NCBI GenBank assembly: GCA_005798685.1
Contig: SYIT01000059.1
Coordinates: forward strand, 1-58,075
Direction: 5' to 3'
DNA: 58,075 nt
Source of the DNA: Actinomycetota bacterium
GTDB lineage: Bacteria > Actinomycetota > Thermoleophilia > Solirubrobacterales > Solirubrobacteraceae
Below are positions 1 through 8,325 of this stretch, in pieces. Position 1 is the stretch's first letter. The number at the start of each line of letters is the position of its first letter. The notes below the pieces were generated by a model, which was given only the letters and a program-made list of their open reading frames with translations, was not told the origin of the DNA and ran no database searches. Position numbers and translations under genes: made by a program.

Positions 1-131
1 GCGTTGAAGGCCTTGCAAAACTCCATGATGTTGATCCCGTGCTGACCTAGAGCAGGGCCAACCGGTGGCGCAGGGCTGGCCTGACCGCCGGGGGCTTGAA
101 GCTTAAGTTGAGTTAATACTTTTTTGGCCAT
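1..131 (-). CDS. rplK: 50S ribosomal protein L11, N-terminal part (window edge)
   Basis: The minus strand from 131 reads [20 protein letters not shown] and then the conserved [21 protein letters not shown] segment, which is the start of ribosomal protein L11. L11 forms the GTPase-associated stalk base on 23S rRNA. Only 43 codons lie in the window and the gene runs off the left edge. It follows nusG by 39 bases on the same strand, the usual nusG-rplK order, so it is probably co-transcribed with rpmG-secE-nusG. Confidence 0.95.
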   Translation of the reverse strand, partial: MAKKVLTQLKLQAPGGQASPAPPVGPALGQHGINIMEFCKAFN

Positions 132-170
132 CGTTTATCCCTATCTGCGAATCGTCAGCGGCTGCCTGAA

Positions 171-704
171 TCAGATCTTTTTGACCTGTTCGAAACCAAC
201 TTCGACCGGGGTCTCGCGACCGAAGATTGACACAAGCACCTTGAGCTTCGCGGCGTCCTGATTGATTTCCGCGATTTCGCCTGAGAAGTCCGAGAGCGGA
301 CCGGCAACAACCTTGACCGACTCACCAATCGTGAATTGAGCCTTCGAAGCGATCTTTTGAGCAACCTCTTGATGGAGCAACTTGTCGACCTCGAGTTGCG
401 TCAGCGGCACCGGATCGGTCGACGCGCCGACAAAGCCTGTCAGGTTCGGCGTCTCTTTGACAACGGTCCAAAGCTCGGGATTTAGTGCCATGTTGAGATC
501 CATATTGATCAGCACGTAGCCAGGCATCGTGCGCACTTCGCTCGACACCTTCTCGCCATCCTTGACCTCAACCTTGGTTTCGGTTGGGATTACGATCTGG
601 CGAACCTTGCTCGACTGGTCGTGAGCCGCAAGACGGCGTTCGAGGTCGCCCTTGACCTTCTTTTCAAGATTTGAGCGAGTGTTGATTACGTACCAGCGAT
701 ACAT
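171..704 (-). CDS. nusG: Transcription termination/antitermination protein NusG
   Basis: The 177-residue protein begins MYRWYVINTRSNLEKKV, the first strand and helix of the NGN domain that binds the RNA polymerase clamp. It carries the MPGYVLI-x-MDL block near residues 61-71 and ends in a KOW domain (about 127-177, starting VKVVAGPLSDFSG). NusG tunes elongation and couples polymerase to Rho or the ribosome. Length is normal for the family, without the long N-terminal extension of many high-GC actinobacteria. It sits 22 bases downstream of secE and 39 upstream of rplK, a conserved arrangement. Confidence 0.97.
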   Translation of the reverse strand: MYRWYVINTRSNLEKKVKGDLERRLAAHDQSSKVRQIVIPTETKVEVKDGEKVSSEVRTMPGYVLINMDLNMALNPELWTVVKETPNLTGFVGASTDPVPLTQLEVDKLLHQEVAQKIASKAQFTIGESVKVVAGPLSDFSGEIAEINQDAAKLKVLVSIFGRETPVEVGFEQVKKI

Positions 705-726
705 GGCTTCCAGATCGGGTTGAAGG

Positions 727-1308
727 TCAGATGATTAGTTCGACTATTTTTTGGGCGATAATGTCGGCGAGACCAAGATAGGCGCCGGCGATCACAACAA
801 AGCCAAGAACTACTGCAGTTGCTTGGCCGACCTGGCGGCGGTCGGGCCACTGAACGCGCTGCAGCTCAGACCAAGAGGCGCGCAGAAAGTCGAAGAAGCG
901 GCCGAAGATTGACTTCCTGTGCTCGGGCTGAGCGGCGCTGGCCGGGGCGAGTGCTTCCGCTGCCTGGCGAGCTTCGATGTCAACCTCGAGCGACTCTTCA
1001 GCCTCGCTGATCGACTCCTGATCGCCGCTTTCAATCTTTGCTTCGACGTCGTCGATGCGGTCCTCAAGCTCAGCAAATTCTTCAGCGCTGAGACCTTCCG
1101 GGTGGACGACGCCACCGGCGCTTGGGGCAACCTTTGGGTCAGCAGGGGTGCCTTCAGCCCCAGCGACGAGCTTCGCCTCGAACTCATCGACATCGGCTGA
1201 CGAGTGGTCAAGCGAGGCAGGGATGTCATCACGGATGACCCCTTCGCCGCCGCCAGAAGCGTCGCGCTTGGCCTTGCGCTGCTTTGCTCGTTTGCGATTT
1301 CGTGCCAC
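727..1308 (-). CDS. secE: Preprotein translocase subunit SecE with long N-terminal extension
   Basis: The last 60 or so residues (from about 136) form a SecE core: an amphipathic helix with ELQRVQWPDRRQVGQ followed by one transmembrane helix (TAVVLGFVVIAGAYLGLADI). SecE clamps SecY in the translocon. The first 130 residues are a basic start (MARNRKRAKQRKAKRD) and an Ala/Glu/Asp-rich, probably disordered stretch. The 193-residue length is well above the 60-130 usual for bacteria. The gene lies between rpmG (13 bases upstream) and nusG. Confidence 0.93.
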   Translation of the reverse strand: MARNRKRAKQRKAKRDASGGGEGVIRDDIPASLDHSSADVDEFEAKLVAGAEGTPADPKVAPSAGGVVHPEGLSAEEFAELEDRIDDVEAKIESGDQESISEAEESLEVDIEARQAAEALAPASAAQPEHRKSIFGRFFDFLRASWSELQRVQWPDRRQVGQATAVVLGFVVIAGAYLGLADIIAQKIVELII

Positions 1309-1321
1309 TGCTCGGAGCTCA

Positions 1322-1486
1322 CTAACGGGTCTCTTTATGGCTGGTGTGGCTGCGGCACCATCGACAGTATTTGCGCAGCGTCACGCGATCAGGCGTGTTC
1401 CGCTTGCTCTTGTTCGTTTGATAATTACGCCGCTTACAGTCCTCGCACTCAAGGCTGATTGCGACTCGTACGTCTCCACGGGCCAT
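1322..1486 (-). CDS. rpmG: 50S ribosomal protein L33 (zinc-binding C+ form)
   Basis: This 54-codon gene starts at the ATG whose complement is 1484-1486 and reads [20 protein letters not shown], then a [19 protein letters not shown]-like body, CRWCRSH, and a TAG at 1322-1324. L33 is a small large-subunit protein near the E site. The two CxxC pairs (CEDC and CRWC) mark the zinc-ribbon C+ paralogue. It heads the rpmG-secE-nusG-rplK block. A hairpin with a T-run lies about 50 bases upstream. Confidence 0.95.
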   Translation of the reverse strand: MARGDVRVAISLECEDCKRRNYQTNKSKRNTPDRVTLRKYCRWCRSHTSHKETR

Positions 1487-1533
1487 GCGGTGACTCCGGT
1501 GTTAGAGGTTGCGTCAAAAACTCTTTGGGGCAG

Positions 1534-1559
1534 AAAAACGACCCGCCTTAAGCGAGTCG
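1534..1559 (-). terminator. Hairpin plus T-run in the rpmG leader (attenuator-like)
   Basis: On the minus strand CGACTCGC pairs with GCGGGTCG (8 pairs, one G-T) around a 5-base loop and is followed by TTTTT. This is the form of an intrinsic terminator, but it points into rpmG and no minus-strand gene lies just upstream. It may be a leader attenuator of the rpmG-secE-nusG block or may stop antisense transcription from the MFS gene. The plus strand has no T-run after it. Confidence 0.45.
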
Positions 1560-1614
1560 AAATTCCAGTGTAGCGCTACTTCGCTGCTTGTGATCGGCGA
1601 TAGGCTCGACGACG

Positions 1615-2913
1615 ATGAGTAGCCACGGATCAAGCGAACGCGCAGCGCTTTTGCCTGCGGCTCCCAAGCACAGCGGCTCAGGAGCCTCTTACGCCCTATT
1701 CGCTGCGACGAGCTTGAACGTTCTCGGCATCGGCGCAGTGATCCCGGTGCTGCCGCTATTTGTGAAAGGGCCGATCGGTGGCGGCGACGTGGCCGTGGGG
1801 CTGGTGCTCGGCGCGTTCTCGGTTACCGGCATCCTGATGCGGCCCATCGCCGGCCGGATAGCCGACAAGCGCGGACGCAAGCTCGTCCACATCACCGGTA
1901 TCGCTATCGCGGCGATGGGGGCGGCGCTGATCTTCGTCCCGGCTGGGGTCGCCGGCCTGATCGTATCTCGGCTGCTCGTTGGAACCGGCGAGGGTTGGGT
2001 TTACACGGCTGGAATCACGTGGATCGTTGACCTCGCCCCAGCCGAAGGACGGGCGCGCGTGGTCGGCCTTTTCGGCCTCTCGGTTTGGGGCGGGATCACG
2101 ATCGGCGCCGTGCTCGGCTCGCTGATCCTCGGCGCCGCAGGCTACGAAGCAGTCTGGGCATTCGCGGTCATAACGTCGCTGATCGCCCTGATCGTCGCGA
2201 GCCTGATTCCGGCGGCAAGCGCGACCGAGCAGTCGGCATCGGAGGAGCTCGCGGAGGCGGAGCTGGTTGGCAGCGAGTTCGAAGCTAAGCCAGCGCCAAG
2301 CGCTGCTCTGATTGCCAGCCGCAACCAGCGCGGGCTGCTGCGCTTGGTTCCTTCGTCGGCGCTGAGGCCAGGGATCGCGCTTGCGATGATCGCGCTTGCC
2401 TACGGAAGCTTTATGTCGTTCGTCGTGCTGCTGCTCGACTTTGAAGGGATCGGCAACGGCGCGGCAGTTTTCACTGCCTTCACGGCGTCGTTTGTGATCA
2501 CAAGGCTGCTGCTCTCGTCGATCCCTGACCGGATCGGTTCGCGGCCAACGGTGCTGATTGCCGGTCTTGTGCAAGCGATCGGGATGCTGATCGTCGCGCT
2601 CGCGGGCTCGTTGCCGCTGGTTCTGGCAGGCGGAATTCTCTCCGGCGCCGGCATGTCACTGGTGTTCCCGGCGCTGGCCGTGATCGTGATCGAAAATACC
2701 GACGACTCTCGCCGCGCCACCGCGCTCGGCGCCTTCCTCGCCTTCTTCGACATTGGGGCCGGGATCGGAGCGCCGTTTGCTGGAATTATCGCCTCGGCTG
2801 GATCGGGTAATAACTACGCGGCCGCCTTCATCGCCGCCGCCGCGATCAGCGCCGGCGGCGCGATGCTCGGCTTCTTTGGAACCGGTGGCAACCGCAGGAT
2901 CAAAGATGGCTGA
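1615..2913 (+). CDS. Major facilitator superfamily transporter
   Basis: The 432-residue protein has about 12 hydrophobic segments in two halves joined by an Ala/Glu-rich loop (about 200-245). The MFS signature between helices 2 and 3 is present as GRIADKRGRKLVH, and a second-half copy appears as PDRIGSRPTVL. The closest style is the multidrug or sugar efflux branch (YfcJ/Bcr-like), but the substrate cannot be read from sequence. Its last 8 bases overlap the downstream amidotransferase gene, which suggests translational coupling. The ATG at 1615 is preceded by only a weak ribosome site. Confidence 0.85.
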   Translation: MSSHGSSERAALLPAAPKHSGSGASYALFAATSLNVLGIGAVIPVLPLFVKGPIGGGDVAVGLVLGAFSVTGILMRPIAGRIADKRGRKLVHITGIAIAAMGAALIFVPAGVAGLIVSRLLVGTGEGWVYTAGITWIVDLAPAEGRARVVGLFGLSVWGGITIGAVLGSLILGAAGYEAVWAFAVITSLIALIVASLIPAASATEQSASEELAEAELVGSEFEAKPAPSAALIASRNQRGLLRLVPSSALRPGIALAMIALAYGSFMSFVVLLLDFEGIGNGAAVFTAFTASFVITRLLLSSIPDRIGSRPTVLIAGLVQAIGMLIVALAGSLPLVLAGGILSGAGMSLVFPALAVIVIENTDDSRRATALGAFLAFFDIGAGIGAPFAGIIASAGSGNNYAAAFIAAAAISAGGAMLGFFGTGGNRRIKDG

Positions 2914-3607
2914 AATCCTCGCTATAGCGCACCCTGACGGAGGAACGATTGGCGTCTTCGCCGACGCTGCTTGCGAGCAACCGGTGGAAATCGAGTATTG
3001 GCTTCCGGCTCAGGGCGGCGAGCCCGCAAGGCCACTCGATCACTATTCAGGGCTCGTCGTTCTCGGCGGCGATGAGAACATCGATGAGGTTGATCGCTAC
3101 CCCTATCTCGAGCGTGAGCTCGAAGTCGTGCGCGATTGGATTGAAAGTGAGCGACCACTGTTGGGCGTATGCCTTGGCGGCCAGATGATCGCGGCCGTCA
3201 CCGGCGGCTCCGTGTTCAAGGCCAGTGAGCGCGAGTTTGGCTGGGCTGAGATCGAGGTTCTCGCTGCTGCCCACGACGATCCGGTTACTGGCTTTGGCCC
3301 GGAGAAACTGACCGGGCTGGCCTGGCATGACTACGCCTTCGAGCCGCCGCCCGGCTCGACGACGCTGGCCAGCAACTCGGCCTGCGTGCAGGCCTTCCGC
3401 TACGGCGAGGCGTGGGGATTCCAGCACCACCCGGAGATTGAAGCCTCGGTGCTCGATCATTGGCTGGCGCCAGTGCTCACGGGGGAGAGTGACCCGGCGC
3501 GCCGTGAGCAGGCCGAGCTGCTCGAAGCCGGTCGCGCCGCCCACATGCCGGCTTGGAACGATTACGGCCGCGAACTCTTCCGCCGCTTCGCTAAACGCTG
3601 CCACTGA
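2906..3607 (+). CDS. Class I glutamine amidotransferase-like protein
   Basis: The start chosen is the ATG at 2906, where homology begins (MAEILAIAHPDGG); the frame is open upstream only because it overlaps the MFS gene. The 233-residue protein has the class I amidotransferase nucleophile elbow GVCLGGQMIA and the partner motif FQHHPEIE that supplies His and Glu of the triad. Such stand-alone domains (GuaA-like, GATase1) hydrolyse glutamine or gamma-glutamyl compounds. No synthetase partner lies next to it. The 8-base overlap with the MFS gene suggests a shared transcript. Confidence 0.82.
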   Translation: MAEILAIAHPDGGTIGVFADAACEQPVEIEYWLPAQGGEPARPLDHYSGLVVLGGDENIDEVDRYPYLERELEVVRDWIESERPLLGVCLGGQMIAAVTGGSVFKASEREFGWAEIEVLAAAHDDPVTGFGPEKLTGLAWHDYAFEPPPGSTTLASNSACVQAFRYGEAWGFQHHPEIEASVLDHWLAPVLTGESDPARREQAELLEAGRAAHMPAWNDYGRELFRRFAKRCH

Positions 3608-3628
3608 CTGCGGCGCTCAAGCCGCGGT
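3607..3628. terminator. Hairpin between convergent genes
   Basis: ACTGCGGC pairs with GCCGCGGT (8 pairs, one G-T) around a 6-base loop, directly after the stop of the amidotransferase gene and just before the converging stop of the phosphodiesterase gene. There is no T-run on either strand, so it is terminator-like only by position and stem strength. Confidence 0.35.
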
Positions 3629-3637
3629 GGCCAAGGG

Positions 3638-5731
3638 CTAGTTCAACGCGGCCGGCGTCTCCACGATCGGCAGGCCGCCCTCAGCCATCCAGCTTTTTAG
3701 CTGACGGTGCATTGTCGCGGCGCCAACGATCGGCTCAGCCGATTCGCTCCAGCTGCTGGGCACGACGGCAAACGGATGCATCTGCGCTCCGCCGAGCCCA
3801 CCGTGCGAGCCCATGAAATCCTCGAACGGCACTATTTCATCCTCGGCCGGCAGGTAGGCGCCGCTGACCAGCAGGTCGGGGCAGTGGCTGAAGCTGTCGT
3901 GGCGGCGCAGGTGGTCGGCGGCGTTGGCGCCGAAGTCAGCGATTGGATTAACGCCATTGACGCTGTCATTACTCAAGCGGTAGCTGCCTTCGGCGCCGAG
4001 CACGACCGCCCCTTCGGCCTCTGAGCGAACCATCACCCAGCCGATATCTGGGTGGGCGGCGAGCGAGGCCACCAGGCCCGGGTGCTGCCGTTCAATTTCC
4101 TCCAGCGTCAAACGGCCGGGCGTGCGCGGGAATGAGATCAGGCCGAGGCAGCCGGAGGCCAGCACGATCACCTCAGGCCTCTCGTCCTCAGCGGCGTTGG
4201 TGATCGCCTGGTGCTGCTCCTGGGCCTCGCGCCCTGAGCCCAGCGCGACGCCGTCATCACCGACGAAGCTGCGCGTGGCCCGCGCCACCATCCGCCCACC
4301 GGCGCTGTCGTCGTTGCCCAGCTCGGTCAACCAGCCGCCGATCTCACCCCATGATTCGGCAACGGCCGGCGGAGCGCTCACGCCGCCGTCGCCGGTGCAG
4401 GCCTGCTCAACTACCTCGTCCAGCGTGATCCCGCAGCGCTGCCGGAACGGCCGCCCTTGCGACTGGCCGTGGTCGGAGAGAACGACGATCTCGTAGGGCC
4501 GCGGCGCCTGCGGCAGCGCCCGCTCAAGCCGCAGCAGCTGGCGGTCAAGCCGCCTCAGGACGGTCAAGGCGTCGGGCGCGCGGATCCCCGAATGGTGCGC
4601 AACCTCGTCGTAGCCGACATAAGTTGAGTAGGCGACCGGCACGCCCTCAACGATGTCGGCGAGCAGCGTCGCCGTGTTCAGTTCGCGCATGACGACCGTC
4701 ATCGCAGCTCGCAGCAGCGGATATACGCCTCCGCGGTGGACGTGCTCCTGGCCTGAGCGAATTTGCCGCCAGTAAGCGAGCTTCTCAAGCATCATGTCGT
4801 GAACAGAGAGCACCAGCGTGCGCGTCATTCCCGACGGGTCGGAGAAGAAGGCGAAGAACTCACTTGAATGCGAGCGCTGCTTATCGCGCACCACGCTGAG
4901 CGTTGCCGAGGCCCGCGGCGCGTCGCCGGAGAGCAGGTTGCCGCGGCTGGTTCCGCCAACCGCCAGCAGGCCGCTGCCGGTGCTGGCGCGGCGCTCCATC
5001 TCAGCCGTGTCGGCAACGCTACTGGAAACCATCAGCACGCCACGCTCCTTCTCATACCAGCGGAAGGCAGGCATGTTCTCGTTGCTGCCGAGTAGCAGGC
5101 CGGCTTGGCTGGCGCCGGTTTGGCTTGAGAGGTCGCACTCCCAGCCGACAATCCGATGGCTGCCGTCGGCGAGCCAGCGGGCGATCGTCGGCGCGTAACC
5201 GGCGGCGACCGCTTCGCGTAGAACCTGCTCACCGAGCCCATCGATCTCAAAGAAGATCACTCCCGGCACGTCGGTTTCGTTGGCGCCGCGAGCCTTGCGC
5301 ATCCGCCTGCGCACCACGCGCAGGTGATAGGCATCGCCGTCGACATCGAGTAGCGTGCCGGCGATTGTGCTGACGACCGTCATCAGCAAGGCAACAAAGA
5401 ACGAGCCGAGCACGGTTGGCTGGCTCTGATCGACGACGCTGAGCGAAAGCCAAACCATTGCCGTTGTCGCAATAAGTGAGAGCAGGCCGAACGTCACCAC
5501 CGTGAGCGGCAGCAGCAGCCGCGTTATTAGCGGCCAGATCAAGGAGCCAAAGATCGCCAGCACAATGACGACGTCGAGCGCCGCTACAAACGACGGAACG
5601 TCGATCTCGGGAATGATCGCCGCCGCCCCCCAAAGCGTCAGCGCCTGAATCAACCCAAGTGCGATCACGCGCACTACGAAGCCGAAAAGCCGACGGCGCG
5701 CGGGTGGCTGGTTGGTGAGGGCAGCGGGCAT
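3638..5731 (-). CDS. Holin-like membrane domain fused to an alkaline phosphatase-superfamily phosphodiesterase
   Basis: About the first 125 residues hold four hydrophobic helices like the phage holin IV/YvlD-type family. The remainder is a type I phosphodiesterase/nucleotide pyrophosphatase domain: EIDGLGEQVLREA carries the first metal Asp, SSQTGASQAG supplies a likely Thr/Ser nucleophile, and DEVAHHSG, LSDHGQSQG and MGSHGGLGG give later metal ligands. The enzyme should hydrolyse phosphodiesters or phosphate esters, with the catalytic domain tethered to the membrane. The ATG at 5731 is preferred to 5740 because AGGAA then sits 9 bases upstream. Substrate unknown. Confidence 0.8.
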   Translation of the reverse strand: MPAALTNQPPARRRLFGFVVRVIALGLIQALTLWGAAAIIPEIDVPSFVAALDVVIVLAIFGSLIWPLITRLLLPLTVVTFGLLSLIATTAMVWLSLSVVDQSQPTVLGSFFVALLMTVVSTIAGTLLDVDGDAYHLRVVRRRMRKARGANETDVPGVIFFEIDGLGEQVLREAVAAGYAPTIARWLADGSHRIVGWECDLSSQTGASQAGLLLGSNENMPAFRWYEKERGVLMVSSSVADTAEMERRASTGSGLLAVGGTSRGNLLSGDAPRASATLSVVRDKQRSHSSEFFAFFSDPSGMTRTLVLSVHDMMLEKLAYWRQIRSGQEHVHRGGVYPLLRAAMTVVMRELNTATLLADIVEGVPVAYSTYVGYDEVAHHSGIRAPDALTVLRRLDRQLLRLERALPQAPRPYEIVVLSDHGQSQGRPFRQRCGITLDEVVEQACTGDGGVSAPPAVAESWGEIGGWLTELGNDDSAGGRMVARATRSFVGDDGVALGSGREAQEQHQAITNAAEDERPEVIVLASGCLGLISFPRTPGRLTLEEIERQHPGLVASLAAHPDIGWVMVRSEAEGAVVLGAEGSYRLSNDSVNGVNPIADFGANAADHLRRHDSFSHCPDLLVSGAYLPAEDEIVPFEDFMGSHGGLGGAQMHPFAVVPSSWSESAEPIVGAATMHRQLKSWMAEGGLPIVETPAALN

Positions 5732-5785
5732 TGTAACCATTTCCTTCGTGGCAATAAAGTGCGTTATGTGCGAGGCTACCGCGCT

Positions 5786-7303
5786 ATGAGCTCAGACTCC
5801 GAAGGCAAGACGAGCAAGCAGCCCGAAGACAAGACGACCGAGCAGCCGCCGCGAGCGAAGCCGGCCAGCGACGACCAACCGACCGTTGTCACGCCAAGCG
5901 GTGAGACGCCGTGGCAGCGCTCCCGCGGCCGCCGAATCTCCGTTCACCTGCTGGTCGTTTTCGCGACGATCTTCACTATACTTGCCGTCTTTGCGAACTG
6001 GACGCGTCAACAATTGCTTGACACCAACCAGTGGACGAAGGCCAGCTCAGAGCTGATTGCCAACCCTGCAATCCGCGACCAAGTAGCGATCTACCTCGTC
6101 GACCAGCTCTACACGAATGTTGACGTTCCGGCTGAGATCAAGTCGGTTCTTCCAAAGGATCTCCAGCCGCTAGCGCCGGTCGCAGCGGCAGGCGCCCGCG
6201 ACCTGATCACCCAAGCAGCCAACGCAGCGCTTGAGCAGCCCGCCGTTCAGTCGGTTTGGACCGACGCGAACAAACTCGCACATGAGCAGTTCGTTCAGGT
6301 GATCGACGGTGGCAACAGCTACGTCAGCACGACCAACGGCGACATCACCATAAATCTCGGAACAATCCTCGGCAAGATCGCCACAAACGTTGGCTTGCCG
6401 AGCACGATCGTCGCCAAGATTCCGCCTGGCGCCGGGCAGGTAACGGTCGTTCAGTCGAATGATCTCAAGCAGATTCAGCAGGCCGCGAAAGCGCTGAAGA
6501 CCTCATCGGTGATCTTGAGCGTTCTCGCCTTCCTGTTCTTCGTCTTTGCCGTCGCGCTGGCCGCTGGCCGCCGCGCAAACACGCTCGTTGAGGTTGGAGC
6601 CGGAATGATCGTTGCCGGCCTCGCGGTCGTGCTGCTGCGCGCCGCCGCCGGCGACGCGATCGTCAACGCGCTCGTGACTGATCTCTCACTCCAGCCGGCC
6701 GCCAACGCTGCTTGGGAGATTGAAAGCACGCTGCTCGAACAGCTCGCCACACAGGTGATTGTGATCGGTGTGATGTTGATCATCGCCGGCCTGCTCGGCG
6801 GGCCAGCAAAGGCTTCAAAGGCCGTCCGCGGCTGGTTTGCGCCGGTGCTGAACGGCTATCCGGAAGCTAGCTACGTTGGCGTTGCGCTGCTCGTCCTGCT
6901 GTTCCTAATCTGGTCGCCGATTCCGGCCGCCAGCCGCGCCTCCTTCATCATCATCTTCATCATCCTCGTCTTCCTCGGGCTCTACATGCTGCGGCGCGAA
7001 ACTCTGCGCGAATTCCCCGGTTCCGCGGGGGCAAGCGGAGATTCGCTGCGCGTCGGCGCGGCGAAGATCGGCGCTGTGTTCAGCCGCGCCGGCGCCGCGG
7101 TGAAGGAGACGACCTCAAAGGCGGCTCACGACGTCAAGGAACGGACGGCCAAGCATAAAAATACAGCGGCGGCGTCCACTGGCGGCGGTGAGAGTCAGAA
7201 GATGGCCGACCTCGAGCGGCTTGTCGCGCTGCGCGACAGCGGCGCGCTAACCGACGAAGAGTTCGCCGCCGAGAAGGCGAAGATTCTCGCCGGCGGCTCC
7301 TGA
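5786..7303 (+). CDS. Multi-pass membrane protein with C-terminal SHOCT motif
   Basis: The 505-residue protein has a charged cytoplasmic N-terminus (about 45 residues), a transmembrane helix, an extracytoplasmic region of about 170 residues, four more helices (about 230-390) and a basic tail. The tail ends with a SHOCT motif (LERLVALRDSGALTDEEF), a short helix pair that often tethers proteins to oligomeric partners. The ATG at 5786 is chosen because GCGAGG lies 10-15 bases upstream; a GTG at 5759 is in frame. No enzymatic motif is visible. Confidence 0.75.
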   Translation: MSSDSEGKTSKQPEDKTTEQPPRAKPASDDQPTVVTPSGETPWQRSRGRRISVHLLVVFATIFTILAVFANWTRQQLLDTNQWTKASSELIANPAIRDQVAIYLVDQLYTNVDVPAEIKSVLPKDLQPLAPVAAAGARDLITQAANAALEQPAVQSVWTDANKLAHEQFVQVIDGGNSYVSTTNGDITINLGTILGKIATNVGLPSTIVAKIPPGAGQVTVVQSNDLKQIQQAAKALKTSSVILSVLAFLFFVFAVALAAGRRANTLVEVGAGMIVAGLAVVLLRAAAGDAIVNALVTDLSLQPAANAAWEIESTLLEQLATQVIVIGVMLIIAGLLGGPAKASKAVRGWFAPVLNGYPEASYVGVALLVLLFLIWSPIPAASRASFIIIFIILVFLGLYMLRRETLREFPGSAGASGDSLRVGAAKIGAVFSRAGAAVKETTSKAAHDVKERTAKHKNTAAASTGGGESQKMADLERLVALRDSGALTDEEFAAEKAKILAGGS

Positions 7304-7319
7304 CCGCGACGGTAAACGG

Positions 7320-8258
7320 TTAGGCAGAGGGCTGCGGCCCGGGCTGAGCCCGCGGCGCTGACGGGATGCTCGGCGCGGTCAGCTTCTGCTCTTGGCGCTC
7401 GGGCGCGATCTCGATCACGTTCCAAGCCAAGTGAAGCCGCTGCAGCAACCCAACGAGCATCCCTGACGTATCAACTTCCGAGCGGCGCAGCCCGTGTTTG
7501 GCCGAGCGCGGGAAGGCGTGGTGGTTGTGGTGCCATGACTCGCCGAACGATGGGATCGCAAGCCACCATACGTTGGTTGAGTGATCCTCAACATCGAAGC
7601 GCCGGTTGCCGAAAAAGTGGCAGACCGAATTGACCGACCAAGTGACGTGACTTTGCAGCAGCACTCGAATCAAGCCACCCCAGAGCAGCCCAGTCAGGCC
7701 GCCGTAAATCGTGCCGGTGATCGCCACACCGAGGCCGAACGGGAGCGCCGCGGAGACGAGGATGAAGAACGGGAACGAGTAGTGAATTACGCGCATTCCG
7801 CGATCTTCGCTGAGGTCGATCGCGTACTTCTTGTGCGTCGCCATTCCATGAACGCGCCAAGTCCACCCGACGTGCGCGTGCCAGAGGCCGCGGACTGCGC
7901 CGAGGAAGCCTGATCCGTGGCCGACGTGCGGGCTGTGCGGGTCCCCCTCCTGATCCGAGTGGGCGTGGTGCTTGCGGTGATCGGCGACCCAGTCCATTGG
8001 CCCGCCTTGAATCGCCATCGAACCAAAGATCGCAAAGATGTACTCGATCGGCTTGTAGGTCTCAAACGAGCGATGGGTTAGCAGACGGTGGTAGCCGACG
8101 GTAATCCCAAGGCCGCAGATCAGATACATCACGGTGAAGACGATTAGGTCGCTCCAAGCCAGCAGATCGTGGTTGATCGCTACCGGGATCAAGGCGATCA
8201 GCACGATAACGGGGCCGAAGACGGCAACTAGGTTGGCGTACTTGTCGACCTTGCGCAT
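7320..8258 (-). CDS. Membrane fatty-acid (acyl-CoA/acyl-lipid) desaturase
   Basis: This 312-residue protein carries the three histidine boxes of the di-iron desaturases in order: HRLLTH (about 56-61), HRKHH (about 93-97) and HHNHH near residue 250. Four transmembrane helices flank them as in the OLE1/DesC delta-9 family. It should introduce a double bond into a saturated acyl chain at the membrane, using O2 and electrons from a ferredoxin or cytochrome. No electron-transfer partner is adjacent. The gene converges on the SHOCT protein gene. Confidence 0.92.
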   Translation of the reverse strand: MRKVDKYANLVAVFGPVIVLIALIPVAINHDLLAWSDLIVFTVMYLICGLGITVGYHRLLTHRSFETYKPIEYIFAIFGSMAIQGGPMDWVADHRKHHAHSDQEGDPHSPHVGHGSGFLGAVRGLWHAHVGWTWRVHGMATHKKYAIDLSEDRGMRVIHYSFPFFILVSAALPFGLGVAITGTIYGGLTGLLWGGLIRVLLQSHVTWSVNSVCHFFGNRRFDVEDHSTNVWWLAIPSFGESWHHNHHAFPRSAKHGLRRSEVDTSGMLVGLLQRLHLAWNVIEIAPERQEQKLTAPSIPSAPRAQPGPQPSA

Positions 8259-8325
8259 TGGGTGATCCTACGGCATTGCCCGATCACCGTAACTATTGGC
8301 GCGTTGACGGGTTCTAAGAGGTGGG

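Noticed and set aside
1756-2574. Long minus-strand frame opposite the MFS gene
   Set aside because: Its Arg/Asp-rich composition is typical of antisense frames in high-GC DNA; the plus-strand frame has clear MFS motifs.
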